From the NCBI GenBank assembly GCA_000716465.1, contig JNWL01000003.1:124001-188000 (forward strand): a stretch of 64,000 nt of DNA. The letters are read 5' to 3'. The position numbers and the translations under genes are program-made. This document shows positions 44,806 to 53,900 of the stretch, piece after piece. This DNA is from Streptomyces bikiniensis. Its GTDB lineage: Bacteria > Actinomycetota > Actinomycetes > Streptomycetales > Streptomycetaceae. Numbering within the stretch: position 1 is the stretch's first letter; each line of letters starts with the position of its first letter. The notes beneath the pieces were generated by a model, which was not told the origin of the DNA, did not search any database, and saw only the letters and a list, made by a program, of their open reading frames with translations.

Positions 44806-45483
44806 TCACGAGGACGCCCGGCGTACGGGCCGGCCCTCGCCGGGCGCGGCGGCCGGGGCGTGCGGGCCGCAGGAGAAGCGGGCCGCGGCCAGGGCCGGGT
44901 CCCCCTCCTTCGCGCCCTCGACGGGCACGGAGCACTCCAGGACCCCCGAGCCGTCGACGACCCAGCTCGTCGCGCGGCCCGTCGACCGCTCGCCGCTCCC
45001 GCAGGTGTACTGGAAGTCGGCGACGACCTGCTCCACCCAGGAGTAGGTCACGAAGGTCCCGGCGCCCTCCATCTCGGTACCGCCCGTCCGCGGATCCGGT
45101 GCGGGCCGGTGGACGTCGGTGAACCCGGTGGCGTCGCCGTCGGCCCCGACGTCCCCGGTGCGGGCGCCCAGCGAGCGGAGCACGGCCTTCGCGTCGATCC
45201 TCGGCCCCCGGTCGAAGTCGACCGCGACGCGCGGTGTGCGCAGGGGCCTCACCTCGTGCGTGAGCGCGCCGCCCCCCTCGCCGAGCGTCTGCTTCTCGGC
45301 GACCCCGGTCAGGACGCTCCGCCGGTCCACGTCGGACCACGTGTAGACGCCGTTCCCGCACGCGGGGGCGGCCGCCGGCCGGGCCCGGGCGGCCGGCTCC
45401 CCGCCGGACGTGCAGGCGGTCGTGCCCGCGAGCAGCGCGGCGACGACGGCGCCCGCCGCGAGGCGGCTCTTCTCGATCCTCAT
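44806..45483 (-). CDS. Lipoprotein of unknown function
   Basis: 225 aa; ATG 45483 after GGGGGAA. Signal with lipobox LAGTTAC (lipidated Cys near residue 24). The mature domain has four more Cys (ACGNGVY, YTCGSG, LECSVP, FSCGPH) that could form two disulfides, and beta-strand-like segments. No enzyme motif. Anchored at the outer face of the membrane. Confidence 0.75.
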   Translation of the reverse strand: MRIEKSRLAAGAVVAALLAGTTACTSGGEPAARARPAAAPACGNGVYTWSDVDRRSVLTGVAEKQTLGEGGGALTHEVRPLRTPRVAVDFDRGPRIDAKAVLRSLGARTGDVGADGDATGFTDVHRPAPDPRTGGTEMEGAGTFVTYSWVEQVVADFQYTCGSGERSTGRATSWVVDGSGVLECSVPVEGAKEGDPALAAARFSCGPHAPAAAPGEGRPVRRASS

Positions 45484-45635
45484 GATGCGTTCCCCCGGGC
45501 CATTGGTCGATGGTGGGGCCGACACTGCCCGTACGAACCCCTTCCGACAAGGGAGTTGAGCCACTTCTGAGCTTGGCGGTCCGAGGGGGGACCCGCGCGG
45601 CGCGAGGGCTGTCACAGAAGGGCTACTCGGCGGTA

Positions 45636-46068
45636 ATGTTCGGCTCCGTCCGCGCCTTGGGGGAGTGGTACGGGCACCGTCACGCGTTCGATCCCGTCAC
45701 CGAGCAGGAGCGGGCCCGCGCCGGGCCGGCCGCCGCGATCCCGAACCTGGTCGGGTCGTTGCGCGCCGTGCCCGTCCCGGACGCGGGATCGGGGGTCCCC
45801 GCGTGGTCGGTCGGCGACGTCGGCGCCCACCTGGCGGCCGTGCACCTCGCGTACGCCTCCCTCGTCTCACCCGACGAGGCGGTGGACCGGGAGGGCGTCC
45901 TGCCGTCCGGCGGGGGACCTTCGTCGCACGCGTCACGGCCGTGAACGCCCGGGCCGTGACCCTGTTCGGCGGCGAGGAGCGCGCGAAGACGCTGGAAGGC
46001 GGTCGCGAGCGGGCGGATGCGGGCCGGCGGCCGCAAGCCGTGGCCGGCGATGCGGCTCGGGCCGCTCA
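45636..46068 (+). pseudogene. Broken mycothiol-dependent maleylpyruvate isomerase family gene
   Basis: The first frame from ATG 45636 reads LGEWYGHRHAFDPVTEQ, IPNLVGSLRAVPVPDAG and WSVGDVGAHLAAVHLAYASLV, the DinB-like mycothiol-dependent fold with its WSVGDVxAHL helix. Near 45912 it breaks; the next frame continues TFVARVTAVNARAVTLFGGEERAKTLEGG, also typical. One missing G in a G run would explain the break. After about 46068 the homology ends without the normal C-terminal domain, where a duplicated ~29-bp segment (46078 and 46130) begins. Confidence 0.6.
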
Positions 46069-46077
46069 TCGCCGGTC

Positions 46078-46158
46078 CCTGAGTCCCTGCCCTCGGTCCG
46101 GGCGGCCGTCCCCGATGCGTCCGCCCCTGAGCCCCTGCCCTCGGTCCGGCGGGCCCTG
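46078..46158. repeat. Duplicated ~29-bp segment
   Basis: ctgag(t/c)ccctgccctcggtcc occurs at 46078-46098 and again near 46130, each followed by a ggcgg/gggc tail. It marks the end of the broken isomerase. Confidence 0.75.
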
Positions 46159-46183
46159 AGCCGCCTGCCCCGGCCGGTCGGTC

Positions 46184-46663
46184 TCAGACCGTCGTCCGCA
46201 GCCGGTCCAGCTCCTCGCCGATCGCGTCCCGCAGGGCGTCGTGCCGCGGGCCGAGCCGGAACCGCTCGTCGCTCCACCGGTCGGGCGGGTACAGCCACAC
46301 CGGCCTGCCCACGAACTCGGCCGGCTCCCAGTCGAAACGCGGCCACACGTGCGCGTGCAGGAACGGATCGGTGTTCCCCAGGATCTCCAGGTCGACCCGG
46401 CGGAAGGCCGGATCCAGACGCCGGCAGGCCCGCTCGACCGCCTTGCCGAGCCGGTCCATCCCGGTGAGGAACGCCAGCCGCTTCGCCCTCGGCAGCCCGG
46501 ACAGCCGCCGCACGTCCGGTTCGTCCACGAGGAGCACCGAGTAGCCCGGCAGGAACTGCACGTCGCCGATCACCGCGAAGGAGGCGTCCAGACGCCGCAG
46601 CACCGTGGGGTTCTCGCCTCGCAGCGCGGTCCCGATCCGGTCTTTCCGCCAGTCGTCCGTCAT
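46184..46663 (-). CDS. HIT-like family protein with degenerate histidine triad
   Basis: 159 aa. The N-terminal FAVIGDVQFLPGYSVLLVDEPDVRRLSGL and the C-terminal DPFLHAHVWPRFDWEP match HIT-fold nucleotide hydrolases or transferases. The triad HxHxH reads H-A-H-V-W, so the third His is Trp. The nucleophilic middle His remains, so some activity is possible. Neighbours VanZ 10 bp upstream of its start on the same strand; perhaps one transcript. Confidence 0.7.
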   Translation of the reverse strand: MTDDWRKDRIGTALRGENPTVLRRLDASFAVIGDVQFLPGYSVLLVDEPDVRRLSGLPRAKRLAFLTGMDRLGKAVERACRRLDPAFRRVDLEILGNTDPFLHAHVWPRFDWEPAEFVGRPVWLYPPDRWSDERFRLGPRHDALRDAIGEELDRLRTTV

Positions 46664-46673
46664 GCCCGTGAGG

Positions 46674-47303
46674 CTACCTGTCGGCCGTCAAAGCCCTTTC
46701 GGAGCCCTTGCGCCGGACGGTGCCCCGCTGCCACCACCGGCGCCGGACGCGCGGGTGCACCGCGCGGCCCAGGCGCCGCCCGACGAGCAGGTAGCCGAGC
46801 AGCGCGCCGCTGGTGTTGAGCATGACGTCGTCGATGTCGAAGGCGCGTCCCGTGATGAGGGCGCCCTGGACCAGCTCGACGAGCAGCATCGTCACGATCG
46901 TGAGCAGGGCCACGCGCACCAGGCCGCGGGTCCTGCGCGAGAGCAGCGGCAGCAGGATGCCGAACGGCACGCCGAGCAGCACGTTGCCGCCCAGCTGCTT
47001 CACCGTCTCCACGAACTCCGGCTGCCCCAGGTACGCGCGGATGGAGCTGCCCGGCGTCAGGTTGTTGTGAGTCAGGGGCACGGACGCCGGCGACGCGTTC
47101 AGGGTGAGCCTGGCCAGGACGATCGCGAACGCCACCATCCCCACGAGGGCGACCAGCGCCACCAGCACCCGGACCACCCGGCCCGGCCGACGCGGTTCCT
47201 CCAGGGGCGGCTTCTCCAGGAGCGGCTCCTCCCGGGGCGGCTCGGGAGGTACGGAACCCTCCACCGCCCCGTCCGCGCTCCGGCTCCGTCTCCACATCCT
47301 CAT
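46674..47303 (-). CDS. VanZ-family membrane protein
   Basis: 209 aa; ATG 47303 with GGGGGCGGAG. A Pro/Glu-rich cytoplasmic start of ~40 residues, then helices VLVALVALVGMVAFAIVL, the signature GGNVLLGVPFGILLPLLSRR, VELVQGALITGRAFDIDDVMLNTSGALLGYLL and a basic tail. The F-D-I-D-D-V-x-L-N motif is the VanZ core. Linked with teicoplanin resistance in some species; here the role is unknown. Confidence 0.88.
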   Translation of the reverse strand: MRMWRRSRSADGAVEGSVPPEPPREEPLLEKPPLEEPRRPGRVVRVLVALVALVGMVAFAIVLARLTLNASPASVPLTHNNLTPGSSIRAYLGQPEFVETVKQLGGNVLLGVPFGILLPLLSRRTRGLVRVALLTIVTMLLVELVQGALITGRAFDIDDVMLNTSGALLGYLLVGRRLGRAVHPRVRRRWWQRGTVRRKGSERALTADR

Positions 47304-47478
47304 GCTCCGCCCCCATCGTCAGGCCTCTCCGAGGAGGTGCGGATACCCGGGAAGCGGCGTCGCAACCCGTGCGCACCGGGCCGGCACGACAACGTCCACA
47401 ACCGCCCCGGGAGCACCAACGAGCCGTGGATACGGCCGCGTTGTGCATGCACGGAAGCGCGGCGGGCACGAGACGCGC

Positions 47479-48159
47479 ATGGGAGAAGACACGGAGAGCA
47501 GACCCACGCGCGAGCCCCGACGGCCCGGACGCGCCACCCGCGGATGGCCCCTCGCGGCCGGACTCCTCGCCCTGATCCTGGTGCTGGTCCTGCTGGGCAG
47601 GTTCTTCCAGCCGCCCGGCCTGGGCGACCTGTTCGGGACCGAGACCAAGGACCGCTCCGGCCCCGCCGTCCTGAAGTCGATCCAGGACATGAACCGCCAC
47701 GAGGGGGCCGTCGGCACCTACCAGGTCGTGGTCGACCTGGAGAAGGACGCCCGGTTCCTGCCCGACGCGATCCGCGGCACCCGCACGCTGTACGTCGCCA
47801 GCGGCAGCGTCGGCGCCCACGTCGACTTCTCGGGCCTCGCCGGGGACGCCGTCACCGTCGACGAGGAGCGCACCACCGCCACCCTCCGCCTGCCGCACGC
47901 CCGGCTCGACCGGCCGTACCTCGACCCCGAGCGGTCCTACGCGGTCTCCAAGCAGCGGGGACTCCTCGACCGGCTCGGCGACCTCTTCTCCGACAACCCG
48001 GCGGGCGAGCAGGCCGTCAACATCCTGGCCGCCCAGCGCATCGGCGAGGCCGCTAAGGAGAGCGACCTGACCAGCCGGGCGGAACGGAACACCACCGCCA
48101 TGCTCCAGGGGCTCCTTCGCGCCCTCGGCTTCGAGAAGGTCACCGTCACCTACGGCTGA
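47479..48159 (+). CDS. DUF4230 domain membrane-anchored protein
   Basis: 226 aa from ATG 47479 (weak SD). One N-terminal helix (LAAGLLALILVLVLLGRFF) anchors an extracytoplasmic domain: AVLKSIQDMNRHEGAVGTYQVVVDLEKDARFLP, GTRTLYVASGSVGAHVDFS and C-terminal ALGFEKVTVTYG, the DUF4230 pattern. No enzymatic role is known. Convergent with the S66 peptidase at 24 bp. Confidence 0.82.
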   Translation: MGEDTESRPTREPRRPGRATRGWPLAAGLLALILVLVLLGRFFQPPGLGDLFGTETKDRSGPAVLKSIQDMNRHEGAVGTYQVVVDLEKDARFLPDAIRGTRTLYVASGSVGAHVDFSGLAGDAVTVDEERTTATLRLPHARLDRPYLDPERSYAVSKQRGLLDRLGDLFSDNPAGEQAVNILAAQRIGEAAKESDLTSRAERNTTAMLQGLLRALGFEKVTVTYG

Positions 48160-48183
48160 CCCCCTGCACCCGGGGCCGGGGCC

Positions 48184-49212
48184 TCAGTCCGGCGTCCGGG
48201 TCAGCTCGCTGCGCGCCGAGGTGTGCACGACCCGCCCCCGCGCCCCGTTGACCAGGGGCAGGTACGGCGGGACGTGCCCGCACTCGACGCCGGCGACGAT
48301 CGGCACCCCCAGCGGCCCGAGCGCGTCGAGCACGGCCTCGTGCTGGGTGAGCGAGGTGGTGCCGGGCGCCGAGGTCCGGCCGACGAGCACCGCGTTCGCC
48401 GCATCGAAGAACCCGGCCAGCCGCATCCCGTGCAGGTTCCGGCAGATGGCGAACGCGTCGTCGCCCCCGGCCTCCACGTACACCAGAAGCCCCTCCGGGG
48501 ACTCGGCCCGCGCAAACTCCCGGACGTCGAGCCAGGGCGTCCCCGCGAGGTTGCACAGCATCTCGACGCAGCCCCCGATCAGGCGTCCCCCGGCCTCCAC
48601 GTCCCCGTCCGCGTCCAGCCTGGTCCATCCGCCGGACGTGTCCAGCGTGAACTCGCGCACCTCGGGGTCGGTGCGGTGGTCGTCCCGGCCCGCGGCCCGG
48701 AAGCGGTTCGGCGGGATCTGCGTGAACCGGTGCCCCCGAGGGGCGGCGACGACGTCGAGCCAGGAGAGCAGTCCCTCGGGCACCCGGTAGGGGGTGTCCA
48801 TCAGGTTGTTCCCGTGCACGGTCGCCACCCCGGTGAGCAGGGTCGGCGGCGCGAGCAGGGTCGACAGGTCGGAGAAGCCGACGAGCCAGGTCGGCTCGGC
48901 TTCCCGCAGCCGGTCCAGGTCGAGCAGCGGCAGCAGGTCGATCCCCGTCTCCCCGCCCCACGGCGGCACCACCGCCGCGATGCCGGGATCCGTCAGCATC
49001 GACATCGGCTCGTCCGCGCGCTCGGCGGCGGGAGCGCTGACGTGGCCGGCGCCGTCCACGCAGCGGCCGACGACCACCTCGTACCCCCGTGACTCCACCG
49101 CGCGGACCGCCACGTCGAGGCGCGCCCGCAACTCTTCCGGGACTCCGCTGGACGGGGAGGTGACGCCGATGCGGTCGCCGGGGCGCAGGGGACGGGGGTA
49201 TCGAACGGCCAT
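48184..49212 (-). CDS. S66-family LD-carboxypeptidase / MccF-like peptidase
   Basis: 342 aa from ATG 49212 (MAVRYPRPLRPGDRIGVTSPSSG). The nucleophile Ser is in VGFSDLS, the Glu in VYVEAGGDD and the His in GVECGHVPP, the S66 Ser-Glu-His triad. The family either trims peptidoglycan tetrapeptides (LdcA) or cleaves toxic nucleotide-peptides such as processed microcin C (MccF). The length and MccF-like PPNRF loop favour the latter subgroup only weakly. Confidence 0.87.
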   Translation of the reverse strand: MAVRYPRPLRPGDRIGVTSPSSGVPEELRARLDVAVRAVESRGYEVVVGRCVDGAGHVSAPAAERADEPMSMLTDPGIAAVVPPWGGETGIDLLPLLDLDRLREAEPTWLVGFSDLSTLLAPPTLLTGVATVHGNNLMDTPYRVPEGLLSWLDVVAAPRGHRFTQIPPNRFRAAGRDDHRTDPEVREFTLDTSGGWTRLDADGDVEAGGRLIGGCVEMLCNLAGTPWLDVREFARAESPEGLLVYVEAGGDDAFAICRNLHGMRLAGFFDAANAVLVGRTSAPGTTSLTQHEAVLDALGPLGVPIVAGVECGHVPPYLPLVNGARGRVVHTSARSELTRTPD

Positions 49213-49460
49213 GCGCCGGATTCTGGCGCGGCGCCGCTGCACCGGTTTTCGGCGCACGTGGACGGACGGGCGCCCCGGACGCGGACACGGGACTCGGTTG
49301 CGTGACCGAGGAGTTGAAAACGCCTGTTGAGAGAGGGGGTGCGAAGTGCGTCGCGGACACGGAAGTGGGCATACGCGGGAGAAAGTCACTGTCTCGCACC
49401 GCTCGCGGCCCCTTCCGGAGGCCGGCGGCGCGGGGCGTTCGCTGTCGTAGGGGAGAGCCG

Positions 49461-50558
49461 ATGCGCACGGTAGGAGTCGAGGAAGAGCTGATGCTCGTCA
49501 ACGCCAGGACGGGCGAGCCGTTCGCCGTGTCGTCGGCGGTGCTGGCGTCGGCGGCCCTGCGCGGCGAGGAGGCGGGGGAGGTCTTCGAGAAGGAGCTGCA
49601 CCAGGAACAGCTGGAGTTCTCCACCCAGCCGCTGACGGACATGGCGGAGATGCGGAAGGAGATCGTACGGTGGCGGGGCGAGGCGCTGCGGTACGCCCGG
49701 GAGTCCGACGCGGTCGTCGCCGCCCTCGCCACCTCGCCCGTTCCCGTCGAGCCCTCCCGTCACCTGGGCGCCAGGTACCAGTGGATCGCCGAGCAGTTCG
49801 CCCTCACCACCAAGGAGCAGCTGACGTGCGGCTGCCACGTCCACGTCTCCGTGGACTCCGACGAGGAGGGGGTCGCCGTCCTGGACCGGATCAGGCCCTG
49901 GCTCTACCTCCTGAACGCGCTCAGCGCGAACTCCCCCTTCTGGCAGGGCGAGGACAGCGGCTACAGCAGCTACCGCAGCCGGGTCTGGAACCGCTGGCCG
50001 TCGGCCGGCCCGTACGAGCTGTTCGGCACCCCGGCCGCGTACCACGAACAGGTCGAGGCCATGGTGGGGACCGGCGTCCTGCGGGATTCCGGCATGATCT
50101 ACTTCGACGCCCGCCTCTCCGCGAACTACCCGACCGTGGAGATCCGGGTCGCCGACGTCTGCCTGGAGCCGGACACGACCGTGCTCGTCGCGACCCTCGC
50201 CCGCGGCCTGGTGGAGACCGCCGCCCGCGCCTGGCGCGACGGCGAGCCTCCCGCCCCCGTCTCCGCCGGCCTCCTGCGGCTCGCGTCCTGGCGGGCCGCC
50301 CGGTCCGGGCTCCGGGGGCCGCTCCTCCACCCCGTCACCCTGCGGGAGGCCCCCGTCGAAGAGGCCTTCGAAGCCCTCCTGGACCACGTCGAGGAGGCCC
50401 TGGCGGACACCGGCGACCTCGACGCGGCCCGGAAGGGGATCGCCGCGCACCTGGCCCACGGCGGCGGGGCGGACCGGCAGCGCGCCCTGCGCGACGAGGG
50501 CCTGGACCTCCACGAGGTCGTGAAGGCCTGCGCCCGGATCACGACCGCCGCCGAGTGA
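49461..50558 (+). CDS. YbdK-type carboxylate-amine ligase (glutamate-cysteine ligase 2 family)
   Basis: 365 aa; ATG 49461 after GGGGAGAG. Landmarks are MRTVGVEEELMLVN (metal-binding Glu pair), FEKELHQEQLEFSTQPL, CGCHVHVSVDSDEEG, WPSAGPYELFGT and TVEIRVADVC, the standard GCS2 order. It makes an amide between a carboxylate and an amine with ATP, substrate uncertain: Actinobacteria make mycothiol rather than glutathione. A perfect 18-bp hairpin closes it. Confidence 0.9.
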   Translation: MRTVGVEEELMLVNARTGEPFAVSSAVLASAALRGEEAGEVFEKELHQEQLEFSTQPLTDMAEMRKEIVRWRGEALRYARESDAVVAALATSPVPVEPSRHLGARYQWIAEQFALTTKEQLTCGCHVHVSVDSDEEGVAVLDRIRPWLYLLNALSANSPFWQGEDSGYSSYRSRVWNRWPSAGPYELFGTPAAYHEQVEAMVGTGVLRDSGMIYFDARLSANYPTVEIRVADVCLEPDTTVLVATLARGLVETAARAWRDGEPPAPVSAGLLRLASWRAARSGLRGPLLHPVTLREAPVEEAFEALLDHVEEALADTGDLDAARKGIAAHLAHGGGADRQRALRDEGLDLHEVVKACARITTAAE

Positions 50559-50567
50559 GACCCGAAA

Positions 50568-50611
50568 GGCCCGGAGCGCCGCCCCCGTGGGAAGGGGCGG
50601 CGCTCCGGGCC
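50568..50611. terminator. Perfect 18-bp hairpin between convergent genes
   Basis: Arms 50568-50585 and 50594-50611, 8-nt loop. Placed between the ends of the YbdK gene (50558) and DUF4235 (50631), so it can serve both. Confidence 0.88.
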
Positions 50612-50630
50612 GTCCGGTGAGCGGTGCGGA

Positions 50631-50897
50631 TCAGGCGGGCCAGGTGCCCGTCACCCGGCGCACCGCCGTGGCTCCGCCCCGGTCGACCGCGGCCTTCACC
50701 ACGGCGAAGATCGCGCCGTGCAGCGCCGCGGCGATCAGGACCTCGCGCCAGCCCCGGTGCTCGTCGGTGGCGTCGGGGGCGTCGTCGTCGTGCCCCAGGA
50801 CCTGCCACGCCTTCTTGAACGCGGCTCCCGCGAGCACACCGGTTCCGGCGCTCACGGCGAGCGAGAGCGGCTTGAACACGAGGCGTGACGGTTTCAT
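50631..50897 (-). CDS. DUF4235 small membrane protein
   Basis: 88 aa from ATG 50897 with a purine-rich leader (GGAGGAAAGGAAG). KPLSLAVSAGTGVLAGAAFKKAWQVLG, a short charged loop HDDDAPDATDEHRGWREV and LIAAALHGAIFAVVKAAVDRGGATAVRRVTGTWP match DUF4235: two membrane helices with a charged loop. Function unknown. Confidence 0.85.
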   Translation of the reverse strand: MKPSRLVFKPLSLAVSAGTGVLAGAAFKKAWQVLGHDDDAPDATDEHRGWREVLIAAALHGAIFAVVKAAVDRGGATAVRRVTGTWPA

Positions 50898-50973
50898 GGC
50901 ATTTCTTCCTTTCCTCCGGTCACTGCCCCGGCTACCCCGGCGCCCGACCCGCATGCGTTTCCCGCGCTCGCGG

Positions 50974-53900
50974 TCACAGGGGCGCCCCCAGGCGGACGAG
51001 TTCGGCGAGTTCACGGTCGGTGAGGCGGGCGAACCCGGTGTCGCCGGAGGCCAGGACCGTGTTCTGCAAGGCGCGTTTGCGGGTGAGGAGCCGGTCGATC
51101 CGGTCCTCGATCGTGCCCCGGGTGACGAGCCGGTGGACGGTGACGGCCCGCCGCTGCCCGATGCGGTGGGCGCGGTCGGACGCCTGGTCCTCGACCGCCG
51201 CGTTCCAGCTGCGGTCGAAGTGGACGACGTGGCTGGCCCGGGTCAGGTTGAGGCCGGTGCCGCCGGCCTTGAGGGAGAGCAGGAGCAGGGGCGCCCCGCC
51301 GCCCTGGAAGGTGTCGACCAGCTCCTGCCGCCGCCGGGCGTCCAGACCTCCGTGCAGGAACAGCGGGCGGTGGCCCAGGTGCGCGAGGTGCTCCTCCAGG
51401 AGCCGGCCCATGGCGACGTAACCGGTGAAGACGAGGGCGGCCTCGCCGCCCCGGACGATCGTCCCGACGAGATCGGCCAGCGCCTCCAGCTTGGCCGACC
51501 GCCGCCCGAACCGGCCCGCGTGCGCGGCGCCGGGATGCGGCTCGCGGAGGTAGTGGGCGGGATGGTTGGTGATCTGCTTGAGCGCGGTGATCAGCTTCAG
51601 GACCAGACCCGATCGGGTGAGGGGGGAGGAGCCGGCGATCCGGTCGAGGGTCTCCCGGACCACGGCCTCGTACAGGACGACCTGCTCGGGCGTGAGCTCC
51701 ACGATCCTGCGCGTCTCGACCTTGGCGGGCAGCTCCGGCGCGATGCCGGGGTCGCTCTTGGTGCGGCGCAGGACGAACGGCGCGACGAGGCGGGCGAGGG
51801 CCTGCGCGGCGGGGCCGCCGGGCTCGCGTTCGGCGGCGGCCGCGTAGCGGGACCGGAAGGCCTTCAGCGTGCCGAACAGGCCGGGGTTGGCCCAGTCGAT
51901 CAGCGCCCACAGCTCGGAGAGGTTGTTCTCCACGGGGGTGCCGGTCAGGGCGAGGCGGGCCGTGGAGCTGAGCGACCGCAGGGCCCGGGCGGTCGCGGAG
52001 GCGTGGTTCTTGGCGTGCTGCGCCTCGTCGGCGACGACCAGGTCCCAGGAAGCGGCCGCGAGCTCCGGGTCCCGGCGCAGGACGCCGTACGTGGTGAGGA
52101 CGACCGTGCGCCCGCCGACGGCCGCGAGGCTCCGGCCGGCGCCGTGGTAGCGGACCACGTCCAGGTGCGGGGCGAACCGGTCGATCTCCCGCCGCCAGTT
52201 GGTGACCAGGGAGGACGGGCACACCACCAGGACCGGGCCGGTGTGCCCGGCCTCGTGGCGGTGGAGCACGTAGGCGATCGCGGTGAGGGTCTTGCCGAGG
52301 CCCATGTCGTCGGCGAGGACGGCACCGAACCCGATGCCGCCGGTGTGGGCGAGCCACGCCAGGGCCCGCTCCTGGTAGCCGCGCGGGACGGCCCTCAGCA
52401 GGGACGGGACGGCGACGGGGGAGACGTGCTCGCCCCGGCGCAGCGTGGCGACGACACCGGCCAGGTCGCCGGACGCCCGGCAGGCGACCCGCCGGCCGTC
52501 GACGTCGACGGTGCCGGTGAGCGCGGCGGTGAGCGCGTCGGTGCCGGTCAGCCGGCCGATCTCCCGGCGCCGGACGCGGGCGCGCACGGCGGGGTCGAGC
52601 AGGACCCACCGGCCGCGCACCCGGACCAGGGGGCGGGCGGCCTCCGCGAGCGCGTCCATCTCGGCCTCGTCGAGGGTGTCGTCGCCGAGCGCGAGCTGCC
52701 ACCGGAAGTCCAGCAGCGCCCGGAGACCGAACCGGGGGACCCCACCGGGGGCGGTCGTCGCGGCGCCGACGACCGCGTACGAGGAGAGGCCCCGGCGCAG
52801 GCGGTCCGGCCAGCGCAGCCGCAGGCCGGCGGCGGCCAGTTCCTCCTCCGCCCCGAGGAGCCGCGCGATTCCCGCCGCGTCCACCGTGAACGCCCCCGGC
52901 CGTGAGGCCAGTCCCGACAGGCCGGGACACAGCCGCTCCAGCCGTTCCAGACGGCGCCCGACCCGCTCGCGCGACCGGTTCAGGCCGACGCCGCGGAGGA
53001 CGGCGCGCCCCGACCAGAGCAGCTCGGCCGCGACCTCGTCCCCCTCCTCCCGCCCGGGCCCGGCGGTGAGGAGAAGACGGCCGGTCAGGCGCCCCTCCAG
53101 CGCCTCCCGTTCGGAAGGCTCCCGCATCTCCAGGACGAGCCCGGGCGGCGGTCCGTCGTCCGTCCGGTCCTCGCCCGCGTCGGGCCGCGGCCCCACCGCC
53201 CCGGCCTCCGCGGGCGGGACGCGGACGCCTGCGGGGCCCGGGAACGGGCCGGGGCCGAGCGCGACCGCCGCGGGCGCACGCGCCAGGTCGTCGGCCACGG
53301 CGTGCAGGAAGACGAGGACCGCCTCCCGCGCGGGCAGGGCCGCTTCCCGTACCGATCGCGCGGGCGGGGCCGCTTCCCGTACCGATCGCGCGGGCGGGGC
53401 CGCTTCCCGTGCCGACCGCGTCGGCCCGTCGCCGACGACGGCATGGGCGTGGGGCGACAGGCGGTGCGCCAGCTCGTCCACGGCCTGTAAGGCGGCGTCC
53501 GGCAGGGGACCGACCCCCCACCGGCCGGCCCCGCCGGGGCCGAGCGCCGGACGGACGAACCCGGCGGCCACGAGCCGTACGCCCAGGCGCGCCGCCTGCT
53601 CCCACTCCACGGCCGTGGGATGCCACGCGGCGAACCGGGACCGCCCGAGCAGCAGCGGCACGGCCTCGGCGAGGGGCAGCAGCCAACCGGCCACCGGTAC
53701 GGGCCCTCCGGCCGCCGGTACGACGAGCCGGCGGACGGTCGCGGTGAGCGGGGCGGGCAGCGGCACCCCGGGCATCGGCGCGCCGTCGGCCCGGTACAGC
53801 AGCATCCCGGCCACCGGCTCGCCGTCGGTCGGGGGGACGAGGGAGAGCGCGCACCCGGCCGCGAGCGCCTCACCGGCCACGGACGCGGCAGACGGACCCT

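Noticed and set aside
42160..45570. A ~1100-codon plus frame antisense to the phosphatase and lipoprotein genes
   Set aside because: Low-complexity shadow translation; real genes on the minus strand carry family motifs.
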